Shown here in pieces: positions 12,136 to 24,919 of a DNA stretch of 64,000 bases. Below the pieces are notes generated by a model that made no database searches, was not told the origin of the DNA, and worked only from the letters and a program-made list of their open reading frames with translations. The stretch is from Ceriagrion tenellum. Taxonomy: Eukaryota; Arthropoda; Insecta; Odonata; Coenagrionidae. How positions within the stretch are numbered: position 1 is the stretch's first letter; each line of letters starts with the position of its first letter. The stretch lies in contig OY720636.1 of assembly GCA_963169105.1 (NCBI GenBank), forward strand, positions 104,656,539 through 104,720,538, written 5' to 3'. Both the position numbers and the translations under genes were made by a program.

Positions 12136-15100
12136 GAAGGGGAAGGGTGTAGGGCCCGCACGGGCTGAATGAGGTGAGGAGTGGAATAGGGCCTCTATTT
12201 CTCTCATTGTCATTATTCCCGTCTCAAAGCAAAGGTTTCCGGCGTAACGTAGTGGAAATTGTGTCTTTGACTCAATACATTCTTATTTGTTCGGTACCCA
12301 TTTTCCGCTCACTCGTAGTGATATCCACCATGATTTCAACATGAAATGTCATTATCAAATATCATCTTTATCGTGATTCATCTACCTTTACTGGGTATGC
12401 TGCAAGGCACCTCAAGGACGGCTGTCAGGGGTTAATAGGGTTTGTTAGGGCACGTACATATCCTAAAATATATCCTAATAAAATTAATGAAACTACGAAA
12501 GTTGATGCATTAGCAAAATCCTGCAAATATCGTCTTGAGGTGGAATCTCACCGGCGTGCTTTACAGAGTCGGTATGTTTCCAGTATTTGCATTTGTATTT
12601 GAAACTATTTGTATTTATCTATTTTGCTACTGTCACAGATACAAGAGCGATACAGAAAAACGTGAGGTGTGTTTTTATTAGTACGTGGCAGTTTAAAAAA
12701 AAAAAAAAAACTAGCGTTGGGGAGCAAATCAACTGATTAGATTAGCCAATAAGTGTGCGAAAATTTGGAAAAAGTATGTATTTTCGCTTCTTGCCTTTGT
12801 CATGATGGATTAAACGTGATTTAGCAGGTTTTTTTTTACATTTTATGATACGGTTTTTAGAATGAAAAACCAACCAGTTTTCCGACGTAATTAAACTGAT
12901 TTCGGAGATGTTTTTCTGCTGTTTATGATACGAATGTAGAGTTAAACGCCAACCCGTCATAGTCTTTTTGAGTTTTCTGTTGTAATTAAATTGAAATTAC
13001 GGTATTAGATTGTAAATAGCACTGAATCCAGCTCATCGATTTCGAAAAAGTCGATTGAAAAATATAGGTTTTCGTCGAATAATCAGAATGGTGGAAGTAT
13101 TTAGCTTCTCAGTAGCTTAGAAAGCTGGCCATTAGAGAAAGCTGTATTTTTTCAATGTACACAGAACGGGAAAGAGGGATTCCTCATCTGTTTTGGCTCA
13201 CGCAAGTGTTCCTCAGCAGGGGGGTCTCCTTCTCTTTCCCCCGCCTAAGGATGGAGTCGTAACGGCGAGTTGACAAACTTTACCGTTTCCGGCCATATAT
13301 AATGTAGGTACCTCTTTTGTATGTTACCGTCAACTCTTTGTTTTTCTCTCTTTTTCAATATGAGATTACCTCGAAACTCAGAATCGTTCACTTTTTATCT
13401 CCCACGTATGTTTACCTGTTTTCACTTATCTCAACTTTGACGTCAGCTATCTTGAAGGACCTTGGCTTTGTTTGCGTTTTGATACTTCTCAACCTCGGAG
13501 ATAAACTGTTTTGTTTCCGTTTTATTTCTCTTTACTTCCCCAGATGAGTGCTGGGCACATAAATCCCATGCCTTTACTCAATTGCAATCAACTTTTCTCC
13601 CACCGTTTCATGTCAAGTAAGTCCCTTAGTTTTCTTGTGGAATTCTCCCGTGAGTATTACGGTTAGAACTGCGTGGAATCACTACCCTTTGATCCTCCGG
13701 TTTCCCCGTTCGATATGTAACTCACCGCATGCTAACCTTTAGAGGCGCCGCTATACGTTGTACGAGGAATGGATGCCATAAATCACATGCTGGAGAAGTT
13801 ATAACCCTTATGGAATACGTCATAATCTGGTCTGGCGGGTTTATTAGCGGTAAATCGATACGCCGTAATCTGTTAACCCGCAAAAGTGTAGTCATGGTGA
13901 TGAGTAATGGTGTGCCCACGTCTCTATTAAAACCGTGAAATAAGTCGATATTTACGCTCCATCTCTGCCTTAAGCATGAAATTAGCGATTCCATTTCTCG
14001 CCTATTTGTGGATCGCTGTTTAAAAATCCGCTTCAAGCTGATCATCCAGCAGTGACTCAGCAAATGAGGTCCTAGAGGACTCCATTGCATGTTAAGTAAA
14101 TTTATACTTTTGTTTAGAATTTTGTCAGAATCTTTTTTTTTAGAGTAAGTAAAAATTATAAATTTTCAATATTAGCTTTTGTTAAGAATCAGCCATATTG
14201 TTAAGGTACCTGTTAAAATAGCCGAGTTTCAATTTTACGAAGCATATAAAATATTTGGTGCTTTGCTTCGTTTATTTCTTCGCTCGATCTCCTAATCAAA
14301 TTCTGACAATTGATTTACCAGTTCCCACTTTACGTTTGATTCATCATGAATTCGTACTCCTTTCTTCGCAAGGTATTGGCTGTTTGTGTAAATGTTGAAT
14401 TCATTATTTTCTTCGCTGTTCGCATTCAAATTCGCCAGGGATGAATTTTAATTTCGCATGTTTGCCGAGGCATGACCATATTTTTAGCATAATAGGATTC
14501 ATTACTCGTGGTTAAAAGCTTTACCTGCTTAGTTTAAAACTTAGAAAGGTTTAGCTGCCCATCTCTTTTCGTCTTCTGTGATTTTTCCTGAAATTCCAGT
14601 TTTCCATTACCCTTTCCTTAACGAGTACCTTTATCTTGCCGCCGCGCAGTCTGTCGTATCCCAGACTCCTCTAATGGTTATCCTCTTTCGGCATCTTTTA
14701 AGCCTCTCAACGGCTCTTCCCTTTCCATGGAATACCCTCGTTTTTTTCCATATCGAGATCCTAATCCAGAACTGGTCTTCTCCGCCTCCTGGAAGCTTCC
14801 GGTGAAACTCGCAATACTATATTTAACGCAATTTCTTTCACTCATCGAATCGATTCGTTCTGGGTGTCCTCTTCCTCGCACGGCGGGAAAGGCTGGATGT
14901 AGCGGTTCCAGGCTTCTCTCTCTTCCCCGGTGTAAATCACCATCTCTGGACAGTTATTTCGAAGATCTCCAACAGCACCTTTTTCTCGAGGCCTACTTCG
15001 CGTCGCACGCCTTTATATCAAGGTCGTGGTAATCCATCCTTCTCTGTTCTTTGGCGTTTCGACCTCATCACTTATTGACCCGGAGATGCCTAAAACGGAA

Positions 15101-18100
15101 ACGAATGAGCGGCCCATATATTTTCCCGAGTGGTACAAAGGTTAAAATCATTTCTGCTGAGTTCTTTATGAAAATCACTGGTTTGGAAGGCATTCCTTGA
15201 AAGGGAAAATGATGGATTCCGTTTGGTGGGGTGCACCCATGGAAGCTTGAGATTTTCACTCTTCTTGGCTGTTTGGTATTCGCATGTATGAGGTCATGCT
15301 ATCTTATGTTTCGACTACGATCAATATAAAAAATTGCCGTGTTCTTCCCGAAGACTAAAAGAGAACGCTCGGGAATCCACTGAACCACCAAGTTCTCTTT
15401 CTTTCCTGGAACTAGGACATGCATCAGATTCGTAGTGTGAGGTCAATTACAGTGGGGTGAATGCATTATCGAGAAAATACGTGACCCCATATGTCTGCGA
15501 TGATGGCATCTTTGGTGCGCGTCGTATTGTTATGGGAAATCCTTTTATGGCCTTTAGAATGAAGGAATGGACGTCCTTGATAACTTTTTGAGAGCCTCTG
15601 CGATTGCGACGTACACTAAAATCTCACTTTTTAACGCACATTTCGATGGACTTGGTTACATTATGCTGTTTATTTACCATTTTAGGAATCGGTACTTTTT
15701 CATTGATTCCGCCAAAGGGCGTATGTTGCTCCATTTTTTTATTTTGTGTCGGTGGTTGAATAGAAACTTTGCATAAGTGACTGGGGAGTCCCCCTGGGGA
15801 GGAGGGATTTCCTCGGCGAGCAGAGCGGTGGCATTTTACTTCGCCTTTCCCCCTCGCGTAGGAATGTTGGTTCATAGATTTCGCAACTACGGTGACAGCA
15901 CGTGAGATAATGGGTGAGAATTTGTTGTGGGGTGTAAAGGAATATTTGTGTCACGGGAGGTTGAGAACGACGTGTTTTCTAGTGTGTGCTCTGAAAATAT
16001 TAAGAACTAAAGATAATAATCAATATTGTACCTCGCATGCATGCTTTGTTCGATAAAGTTAAATGTAAATCAATCGTTGGGTCTTAAGTAACCTCCATGT
16101 GCGTTTGTGAAGATCTGGCTGTCTTGAAAAGTGAATTTTACTCTTAGAAGTTCATTATGGTTGTAGAAAAAGACGGGGGTTGATGTATTACTGGACAACC
16201 TGAATGGGATTTATGAGAGCATCGATGCATGAATGTGAACTTCCGGATAAGAATTACTGTGTTGTATAATACGTTCATTGTCAGTGTTACCTATGGGAAT
16301 GAAAATACTTGACAACGATGACAGCTTTGTGCAGCCACTAAAAAAATATTGTAATATTGAAACATATCATATGAAGTGATGAATAGATGACAGGTTATCG
16401 AACTCTTAACACGTGCCTACTGGTGTTTGTCGGTGTCCATTGTTATTGGTCCCTTGTTATGTGAAACCTCTATCAAAGCAACATCTTAGGCCACCTGCTG
16501 AGAATTCTATGAGAGTAATTGGGATGCATATCAAGTTATCGTGATCTGACATGGGACACATGGAAAGTTTTGATCAACTAATAAGATCATCTTTTTGTGA
16601 GGAAGGTCTGGGATCTCGGAGCGGTCCAGGGGGTCCCGTCCATCGCTGTGCATCGCCTGTCCTCTAGTCTGTGTTCCCTTATGGGTGGTCACCCGGTCGC
16701 TTCGGAGGCCCCACAGGTGGTAGGGCGGGGATGCGGACGAGGGGATTGGAGGAATGGTGTGGGATAGGTGGTTTAGAGAGATCGTTTATTCTGAGCGCCC
16801 CACGGTTTGCGTACAAGCTGCGGATCTGGAGAGAACCGTCACATCGCCCACTTCGTTCCCTCTAACGATCTTCCATGGCTTGCTTTTCTTCCGATGCATT
16901 TCCTCTCTTGGTAGGATGTCGGGAAACTTATTCAGCCCTATATATTTAAAATTAATACGGAGGATCGATTCCTCATTCAGATACAGTTTATGCTTGGATA
17001 TTATTCTTCAGGTATCTCTAATAATTGAACTAGCAATGTATCATTCATTATTGAAATGGTAATCTACCGGTTATGGTTGGTTTTATTGCAAGTCAGTAAA
17101 ATCCTCTCGATTTCTCCTTGTGCATGGCCTTAGTTACCTGTGATATTTTCCTCACCATATTTACACACCTCCTGCCCTTCAGTCTAGTACTACTTTCGGG
17201 TGTTAGGTGCTCCGATTTCCTAGACTGTCGCACCGTCTAATGATGACCTAAACCCAAAGACAGGCGTAGTATTCCTGAAGGGTGGAAAACCCGCAGCAGT
17301 GTGATAGCTTGGAATGCGTGAGCGGGAGGTGGTGTACCCAGAAAATGTATTGATACAATTATTCTTTCAATTTAAGGAAAATATTTAGTAAACTCTTAAA
17401 ATGCAAGGTGGAAGTACTTTCTTAGGAAGAGGAAAAAATAAGGCTATTTCGAGTTAAACCTTTAGTACATTGTAGATCTTTAGTTGCTGGTGTTTGGCTC
17501 TTGCTAGGGGAATCCCTCTTTATTGCTTCACCTCAGTTGCTGAAAATTAATTGATTTTTGTTAACCCAAATGTTTTCGTAGGTTGCCGTTTATTGTACTC
17601 CTCGACTAAGATAATGCCTCTTTTCATTTCGGTGATATATTTAACAACCCACGCTCCCATGGCTTAGCCTTCGCAAGCAGTTTATTGGCCTTGATCTGTA
17701 AGCCAAGCACTCGTATAAATAGAGCGTGATACGCTTTGGCCAACACATTCAAAGTTGAGGAGCACTTTCGTTTGAGTGTTATTTATTTTTCTTGGCACAC
17801 CCTCTAAGGACCGCGTGGTCTTCTCAGAAGGCGGATGCTGTAAGAGAAATATAGCTCTTTAGTGTGGATGTTAAGTCTTCCGGCCCTTTTTACCGGGGAT
17901 GAAACTTCTTTCAATGACAAATTCACAACTCTTTGTAAACTGGAGTTATTTTCCGCGTCCTTTGAACAGGATAGAAACAAATTCTTGTGAAAATAAGGAA
18001 GATTGGGCCACCCGGATGATTTATAGTGATAGGTGGCGCTGTGGATAAAATGATCCAAATCCGATTTCTCCCTGTATTATTAATTTTGAGCAGTACAATT

Positions 18101-20800
18101 TAACAAACGATCGGAATTTTTCTTCAAGTCCTATATTCTGAAATTGCATCGTATCTTTTATAATAGGACGGTACCACTGAGTACGATCCTGCATCGACGT
18201 TTCCGCTTCCTGTCATTCTGTATATTTCATTTTTGCTGTTATCCAATTCTCCCTCGTTTAATATATGAATGAGAAGTGGGGAATAAAATTATTTTTCTTT
18301 GAATATATGAGATTGTGTTTTTCCCTTTCTTAAACTTTTCTATTTTCCAGGTTCATGTATATCGGAACCTAATTTACTGTCCAATAAAGCGTATTGAATG
18401 ATTCCGATTCACAACTGAGAGCGGTTATCATTCATGCTGCTTTTGTTTTTGTTTTTGTTGGTTTTTTGTTCATGTATGTTGCTTTTGAGACTTAAAAAAG
18501 CAGCAGAAATCAGAGAGGATTGTTATCTTTTTACTCTGGTGAATTGGTATCATTTTTGGGTCCTTGTTCATTGAATGAATGGTGAAGAAAAAACATTGTA
18601 AAGGGCTGTGGCTGAAGTGAAGTTTTCAAAATATATGTTGTTAATCAACGTTCTTAGCCGGTATGTCTGGGCATCGGCGCTATAAGATTGGTTTTGCACA
18701 CATTCCGCGGCTGTCGTGTGGCTACTCGATTGTACTCACTCAGCGGGAATGGTTTTATGGATCAGTTTGGCCATTCAACTAACCTTCGGTAAATTAATGT
18801 GTTGGACTTACCACCGCTTCTTTCAGGGAAGAGAGAGCGGGCAGATTTTTATCTACTTATTCTCATATTCTTTGGGGGAGCATACATGTGATTACCTACA
18901 TATTGCATATTTTATATTCTAAGATTTCATACTTTTATTCTTTGGGGGAACTGCATGGCTAGCTGCAGAGGGCTCATGCCAGGGACTCTCGAGCGACAGA
19001 TGCTCCCTCGTCCATTGCTTCGTTGAAGAGGGCGTTGCCGTTTGCGGAAAAATGTCTCATTCAGCCTTTGAAAAAAGTCTTTCCGTGTCAAAGTACTGAT
19101 CCATTAGTCCCTGGCATTCCGCCGCGCTCTCAGACTTGCGCGGTGACACTTCCTAATTTAAACTAGCATATGATACTTTATAAGGTTAATATTACATTGT
19201 ATTACAATAAAATACAGCTGATGCTCCCGACCTTATTTTTATCCCCTTTCAACATGTTTCATTTTGGTGTATCTTACTAAGTGTGCAGTTTTTTCAGATA
19301 CGAATACGTCACAAGGCATTCAAGTATCTTACGGAGACAAGACGCCTAAAATCGATCATATTTTGAACCGCTTTTTCCTCACTTTACTTAAAAACTGGCC
19401 AAGTTTTTGATGATCAAACCATCGTTTGCTGTTTAAAAACATGAAACTTCTTATTAACATTCAAACCCTCAGACATCGAGAGGCTGCGACATCATGGGTC
19501 CATAAATTTACAACATTATTATACTTATATTTAACCTTTATAACCCTATCCTTATTATGACCTCACTGGATCCTCACCTATCTTAATATAAAAGTGTGTT
19601 TTCAAGTATACATTCTTCGTTATCATTCATGCACTGTATTGTGACCTGGTTAATAATGGACGAACATGGAAAATCAAGGTTTTGTTCTCAAATATAGCTA
19701 GTGGGGCAAGAAACTAAATTTTATTGAGTCAGAAAGCGTACACGTTGTGTTCTGTTACGGTGATACGATGCAAGAGCCTTGACCGGAACACAGCTCTCTG
19801 ATAGGCAACCACATTTTCACCAAATATGGTTTATTTCTTATAGTCATCATTGGATAAAAATAACACGGCACTGCAACCTGCTGCATGACTGATAGAACTA
19901 CTAAATTTCATTTCGCTGTCGACATGCCTGTTTTGCCTCATGGCGAATGTGCAATTTTCAATGTAGTTTGGTTTAAATTCATTCCCACGGCACTGCCTGG
20001 CTTTCGAGTTATGATTTGTGCTATTGCTCACAAATTTTTTAGTACTCTGAACTTGTGTGTAGCCCTTGTTTTTGAGGTCGCTCCAAATCGAACTACTTGT
20101 GAACGTGACTGAGACTTAGATGGGAAACAGTCTCCCGAGTTAAAATAGAAAAGCCCAGCTTTTTTTCAGCCGTAGAGCTGGTAAGAACCCTTACCAGCCA
20201 CTGGACGAGAATGGATGAGACATTGAAAAGGGCTTCCCTATTTGTAGCTGTCCTAATTACCACTAGTCGACTAAAAAAATCGATCTTCACAGTTTCCCCC
20301 AGAGCGCGCGCACACCTGCGTGGATGTAGATTTGAAAGCGAGGAAACTATGAGTTAAATTGGTATTTTTGAGCCCCAAGGTGACAAAGAGGCGTACTTGG
20401 TAATCGTATGCTGAGCGTGGGACTTTTAGATTACGTGACGGAGTGAGTGTAGTTCAACAAATGTCATCATGATTGGTCTTTTCTGATGCGATATCGTATC
20501 CCCACACGTTAATGAAATAAGAGAAACAATATTGATAGAACATTACTACGGACGAAGTCCAGAAAAAAGCGACCTGCATTCAGTATTGGTGGAGTTTTAA
20601 ACATACATCCACCGCAATGAATAGTCCATCACTTGCATCGCTCGAGATGTCGAGAATAAACTCGCTTTTGCGATGAAATTTGTGAGAAGTTTCGCGGACG
20701 TATTTTCAGTGATCTGCTGGGTGATTGCTTCCTTAAGTTTTGAAAAAAAATATTACAAAATTTACAAAACGGCCTTTCGAAAACGGTTATTAAAAGTGAA
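12136..20800. other. No supported gene
   Basis: Mostly AT-rich unique DNA. It holds a 17-A run (about 12,694-12,710), a short GTTTTT array near 18,445-18,475, and two copies of ATTCTTTGGGGGA about 80 bp apart (18,865 and 18,935). The open frames here have ordinary lengths for AT-rich random DNA and no recognisable motif. Confidence 0.4.
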
Positions 20801-20814
20801 ATGAAAGGTATTAA

Positions 20815-21085
20815 TACCAAGGAAGGCCAAGGATGGAGTGCTATAGGATGTAACAGGATTACAGGATATAACAGGAAAAGAATTAATGAAGACCAAAACG
20901 ATTAGGTGGTCTTTTGCAAACCAATATCCGGATTAACGATGGCTGATAATGCTTGCAAAACGCCAAGTACGTGAGAAGAGTATGTATAGGAGACATTCTT
21001 AGATATAACAGACTCGAGGAAACGATAATGGAAGGAAAGACCATTAGAAAGTATCGGCTCGGAAGACAAAGGGTGAAGTAAATTA
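20815..21085 (+). mobile_element. LINE fragment, C-terminal tail of reverse-transcriptase ORF
   Basis: The plus strand reads RRVCIGDILRYNRLEETIME, followed by GKTIRKYRLGRQRVK and a stop at about 21,080. This matches the GHILRHxxLxxxxxEGKxxGKRxxGRPR ending of LINE reverse-transcriptase proteins. The upstream part is more degraded. Confidence 0.55.
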
Positions 21086-21089
21086 TCTA

Positions 21090-24000
21090 AGTCTTGAGAA
21101 ATGTTTAAAAATTTGACTTTGAAGGAGGAAAGTGGTTAACTGATGGAAAAGATGGAAACTGTTAAATCATCAGTCTTCGTTTTGGTGACTGCTGATTGTG
21201 AGTATAAAACGTAACTAACGCTTAGTGGCAGGTTTGTCTTAGAATGGGGAATAGTATATAATGTATTCCTCCTATTTTTGTTGGGTACTCGGTCGAAAAT
21301 TCTCTGAAAAACTATCAGCATTCATTTTCTCCTACGATCAAAATACATGTGTACCGCTGTATTATTAAAAGACTTAAATAAGTGCATAAACACTTAAAAA
21401 TATCTTTTAAATCTCAAAGATCAGACGTCTCTGCGCGTCACCTCATCTCTCTCGTGCGCCATTTTTGAAGGGAAGGATCAGATCATACCAGTTCGTTTTT
21501 CTTTTCCGCGAAAACATGCAATTATTTTCATAAAATATGCTGTAAACAGTTGAACTGCACCGGGGAACGCGTCGGTTAACGTGCTGCAAAACCTTTCAGA
21601 GACGTTATTTGCCGTATTCCCAATGATGTAGTGTTTTGGCCCCACTGAAAGCGCGTAATATTCAGCTACGGATATTTTCATTGTGCTACGTCGTTTGTTG
21701 ACAAAATGTAAGTTCTATACACTTAAAAATATCAGATTGACATTCAAGAAGCTTTCAAAGAAATGCATGCTCTCTATTGACTTGAGCTCGTTTTACACGG
21801 GCACAAACTTGCACAATTTTGAACTGCAGGTTTTTCTCCAACCCATGTGCAATAACAATTGAATTTGAGTGGGTATTATTTTGCCACCTCGCGTTCATGC
21901 ATTCTTGCAATTCTTCGATGTACACGATGCATTTTGGAATGCACATTCGAATATACATTCATCAGATTGCACAATTATGTGGCCCATGGAAAACGGGCTT
22001 CGTGGTTTGGGGAGAAGAGGTAGGAATGAGTTATCCCTGAACTTTTCGTGCTCTTTGAATGAAAATCAATTCTTTAGCTGTAGTTTCGAGCCCTCATCGG
22101 GGATCGCACGGGAGGGGGGATGACGCTTTAGTTTCCGTTCGTTTTAATTATAGCCCCGAACTTTCTGGAGTTCGTCTGTCCTGAGGGAGGAGGATATATT
22201 TTAGTGAGTGGGATTTCAAGGTTTGGTTAATATCTTCGAACCCAATTCTTGCCATCTCCGTTTTTCATCACTCTTAGTTCCCTCAGGGTTGGGTCCCGCT
22301 CCGTAGAGGGGGGAAGCTCCTTGATTACGGCATTAATTTCGGGATCATCGGGTGATATCGTTCACACTTAGAGGCGAGGTTTATCAGGGTGGTTTTAATT
22401 CGGGTTTCTTCCTCCTCCTTACCTGGGTCGCCCTGTTCTCGCAGCCGACGCCACTTCCCACCCCCCCCCCCCTTGCGCCCCCTGCGCCAGCCCCGCGATG
22501 GGGCGGCGGTGTATATATGGGGCAGGGGGGAGAGGGTGGGCTGGAGCGGAAGTCGCCCCGCTTTTGTTTTGTCCATTTTTCCGTTTTTTTTCCCAATCCT
22601 CTCTCGACGTTCCTTTTTTCTATTCGCCCCACGCCCTTCTCTGTGGGAGCACCTGGCGCCCAGCCAGCCAGCCCTCCCACCCCTTTTCCTCCCTCTTAGT
22701 GAGAGCCTTGTTGGGTGGGGATGGGAGCTATATATTAAGATGCGGAACATTTATTTATCATTACTTATGTATTCATTTAATTTGTTTTTATTAATATCTT
22801 TTAATTTATTTATCAAAAATACAAAAAATGCCACTAAGGCGCATGTGATGAAGAGCTATAAGTTGCTAACTGTTGGAAGTTTGTAGAAAAAAGAAACAAC
22901 AGTATTACAGAAACGTAAGAAACGTAAACGTAGAAAGTTTGAGTCAGGGGAAAAAGAATGGCGCAGTGAGTTTCAGTTGTGATGTAAATATGGTGCTCGT
23001 TCGGGAAAAGGCGAAGGTACGGTAACTTCGAGCGATGTCATCGTGTTAATTAGGTATATTTTCCTTATGTATCTATGTGTTTCGGCGTGAAAATGGTCAA
23101 TTCACCACCAGCAGCCCTCAGTCGGAAGATGGGTCCGCTACTGCTCTCCAGTCGGTTCTCCTTTCCAGTCGCATTTTTCGTTCGTTCATATGTCTTCATT
23201 TTGACTCCCTACTTTATTTATCTGGCTTATTCCCTCCTTGGGTCTTCTTCGGATACTTTCTCATTGTTTCTCCTTCCCATGTAGCTTTCAAAAAAATATT
23301 GACCCAAAATGTGTCCAGTAGTTTTGTCTACTTAAATTTTCATCAAAACTCAGTAAAATCCGTGCTATTTTCTTTTCAACCTAATCCTACTCATCCGCGA
23401 TAGCATTCATATTAATGCTTAATTAAAAATCTTTTGGGGTTAAGGTAAATTAATAGAAATCCGCCACATCCGTTTTAAATTAATCTCAAAAGAATCGTCC
23501 TTAGCTCAATTGTTATAGTCTGTTATTTCAGTATTTAGTATTTCAGAGAAAGTTGGCTGCTCGATTTAAAATACATTTACAGTGCATCAGCCAATGTATA
23601 GGTGCATTTATAAATATATACTTTCCGTTAAGTCTTTATATTTTTAATAAATCAGTATGTATATATAACCCCCCTTTCTCTGTTGTTGAGGACGCTCCCA
23701 GCTCGACAACGTAGTCTCACACTCTCCTTTGGGGGCTTTATTGCACCGCCCCTTCACCCTTTTTGGCCTCTTAAATATCTTTCTCATCACCGTGGTTCCC
23801 TCTTTCTCATTAGTGGGTAGAGACTCGTTCGGCCCGCACACGTGGCGCCATGGGTATTCTCCCGGGACCGGATTCTGTGTCGATAGTTAGGGCGAAGTCG
23901 TGAGGACTGGGTATCGTTGATTTTGACGTTAAGTTTTTCCACCTTCTGTCGTCTTAATTGTGGTGCTTTTCGGTATAGTCTTCACTGTGGCTTCGTGGAG

Positions 24001-24600
24001 TCTTCGATAAGTAGCGTGCATGGCTGCTACCTCGTGTCGAGTTTTGAGAATGTTTTGTGAAATAATTATCTTTTCGTGAGTGACTCGTTTTTAGTAGCGT
24101 AAATTTCGTGCATGACGAGAAGCATCTGTCAGCTGATGGAAAATTACCAGTGAATTTTGCATTTATGCAGCGAGTGAATTTTGAAGGGAATTGGGTATCG
24201 TAAATTTGGATTTTTTAAATGTCATTCTTCTCTGTGATCGTGACCAAGGTGAGTTCAAGTATGCGCTTCTATTTGCTTCATAAATTCTCAATAGGATTAG
24301 TAATAGTGGTGCGCTCATGATATGGAACGTTTGCAGATTATTTGCGCCTGTGCGGTGGACTAATGGACGTAGTTAATGCTTTCCTTAGCTTTAGAGGGCC
24401 GAAAGATGGACATTGTAGTATTCACAAGATTTACCACCACTATTTGGACGAGGACCTTGCACAAATGTACCTGCTATCATTCAGTTCTGTTACGAAGTGG
24501 ATATTGTAATATTTGATATAGCTTCTAGGACGATACCTACCTAAACGTATATACTTCCAAGATGCCACTAAAAAAGAAATTATCATGTCGCGGTATTTTG
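21090..24600. other. No supported gene; C/G homopolymer stretch at 22.4-22.7 kb
   Basis: AT-rich except 22,380-22,720, which is very GC-rich with a long C run near 22,461-22,474 and open frames in nearly every direction. Those frames have simple-sequence composition (Gly/Arg or Pro/Ser-rich) and no recognisable domain, so I do not call a gene. Confidence 0.4.
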
Positions 24601-24806
24601 GCTTTCCTTGATTAATACACCGTGTAGAAGGCCGTCATACCGACTTCATGGCGAAATTACTGCTGCTGAAAATCACGTCCACCCGTTATCTTCCGGCGTA
24701 TTTTCCTCACTTTTCCATTTTCTTCCGTGACTCTTCGTTCAAATGCTACGCCATGTTGAGAACTCACCGCACACCCTTGCCGGTGACAATCGGCGCCTTA
24801 AAGACG

Positions 24807-24917
24807 ATGGACGAGCTGACCATGGAAACGTCGCCAGTGGCCCGGAGGCGAACGCGAGAGAGCTTCATTGATATCATCAGTCGGGAGAGATCCAGTTCTC
24901 TCCTCATGCTCAGGATG
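24807..24917 (+). CDS. Candidate 5' coding exon (37 codons)
   Basis: An ATG at 24807 sits in a good start context (A at -3, G at +4) inside a 100-codon open frame. It reads MDELTMETSPVARRRTRESF, then IDIISRERSSSLLMLRM, ending at a possible donor (ATG|GTTAGC, GT at 24918). Its outgoing phase is 0, which matches the phase-0 start of the exon at 37444, so it could be a 5' exon of the same gene across a 12.5-kb intron. The peptide looks like real protein (basic patch, amphipathic segment) unlike the shadow frames around it. A second in-frame ATG lies at 24822 and another at 24648. The donor is not a strong consensus and no transcript evidence is available. Confidence 0.35.
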
Positions 24918-24919
24918 GT

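Noticed and set aside
22325..22886. Overlapping long open frames on both strands (up to 165 codons)
   Set aside because: They lie in a GC-rich simple-sequence stretch, are open in nearly every frame, and encode biased low-complexity peptides with no domain.
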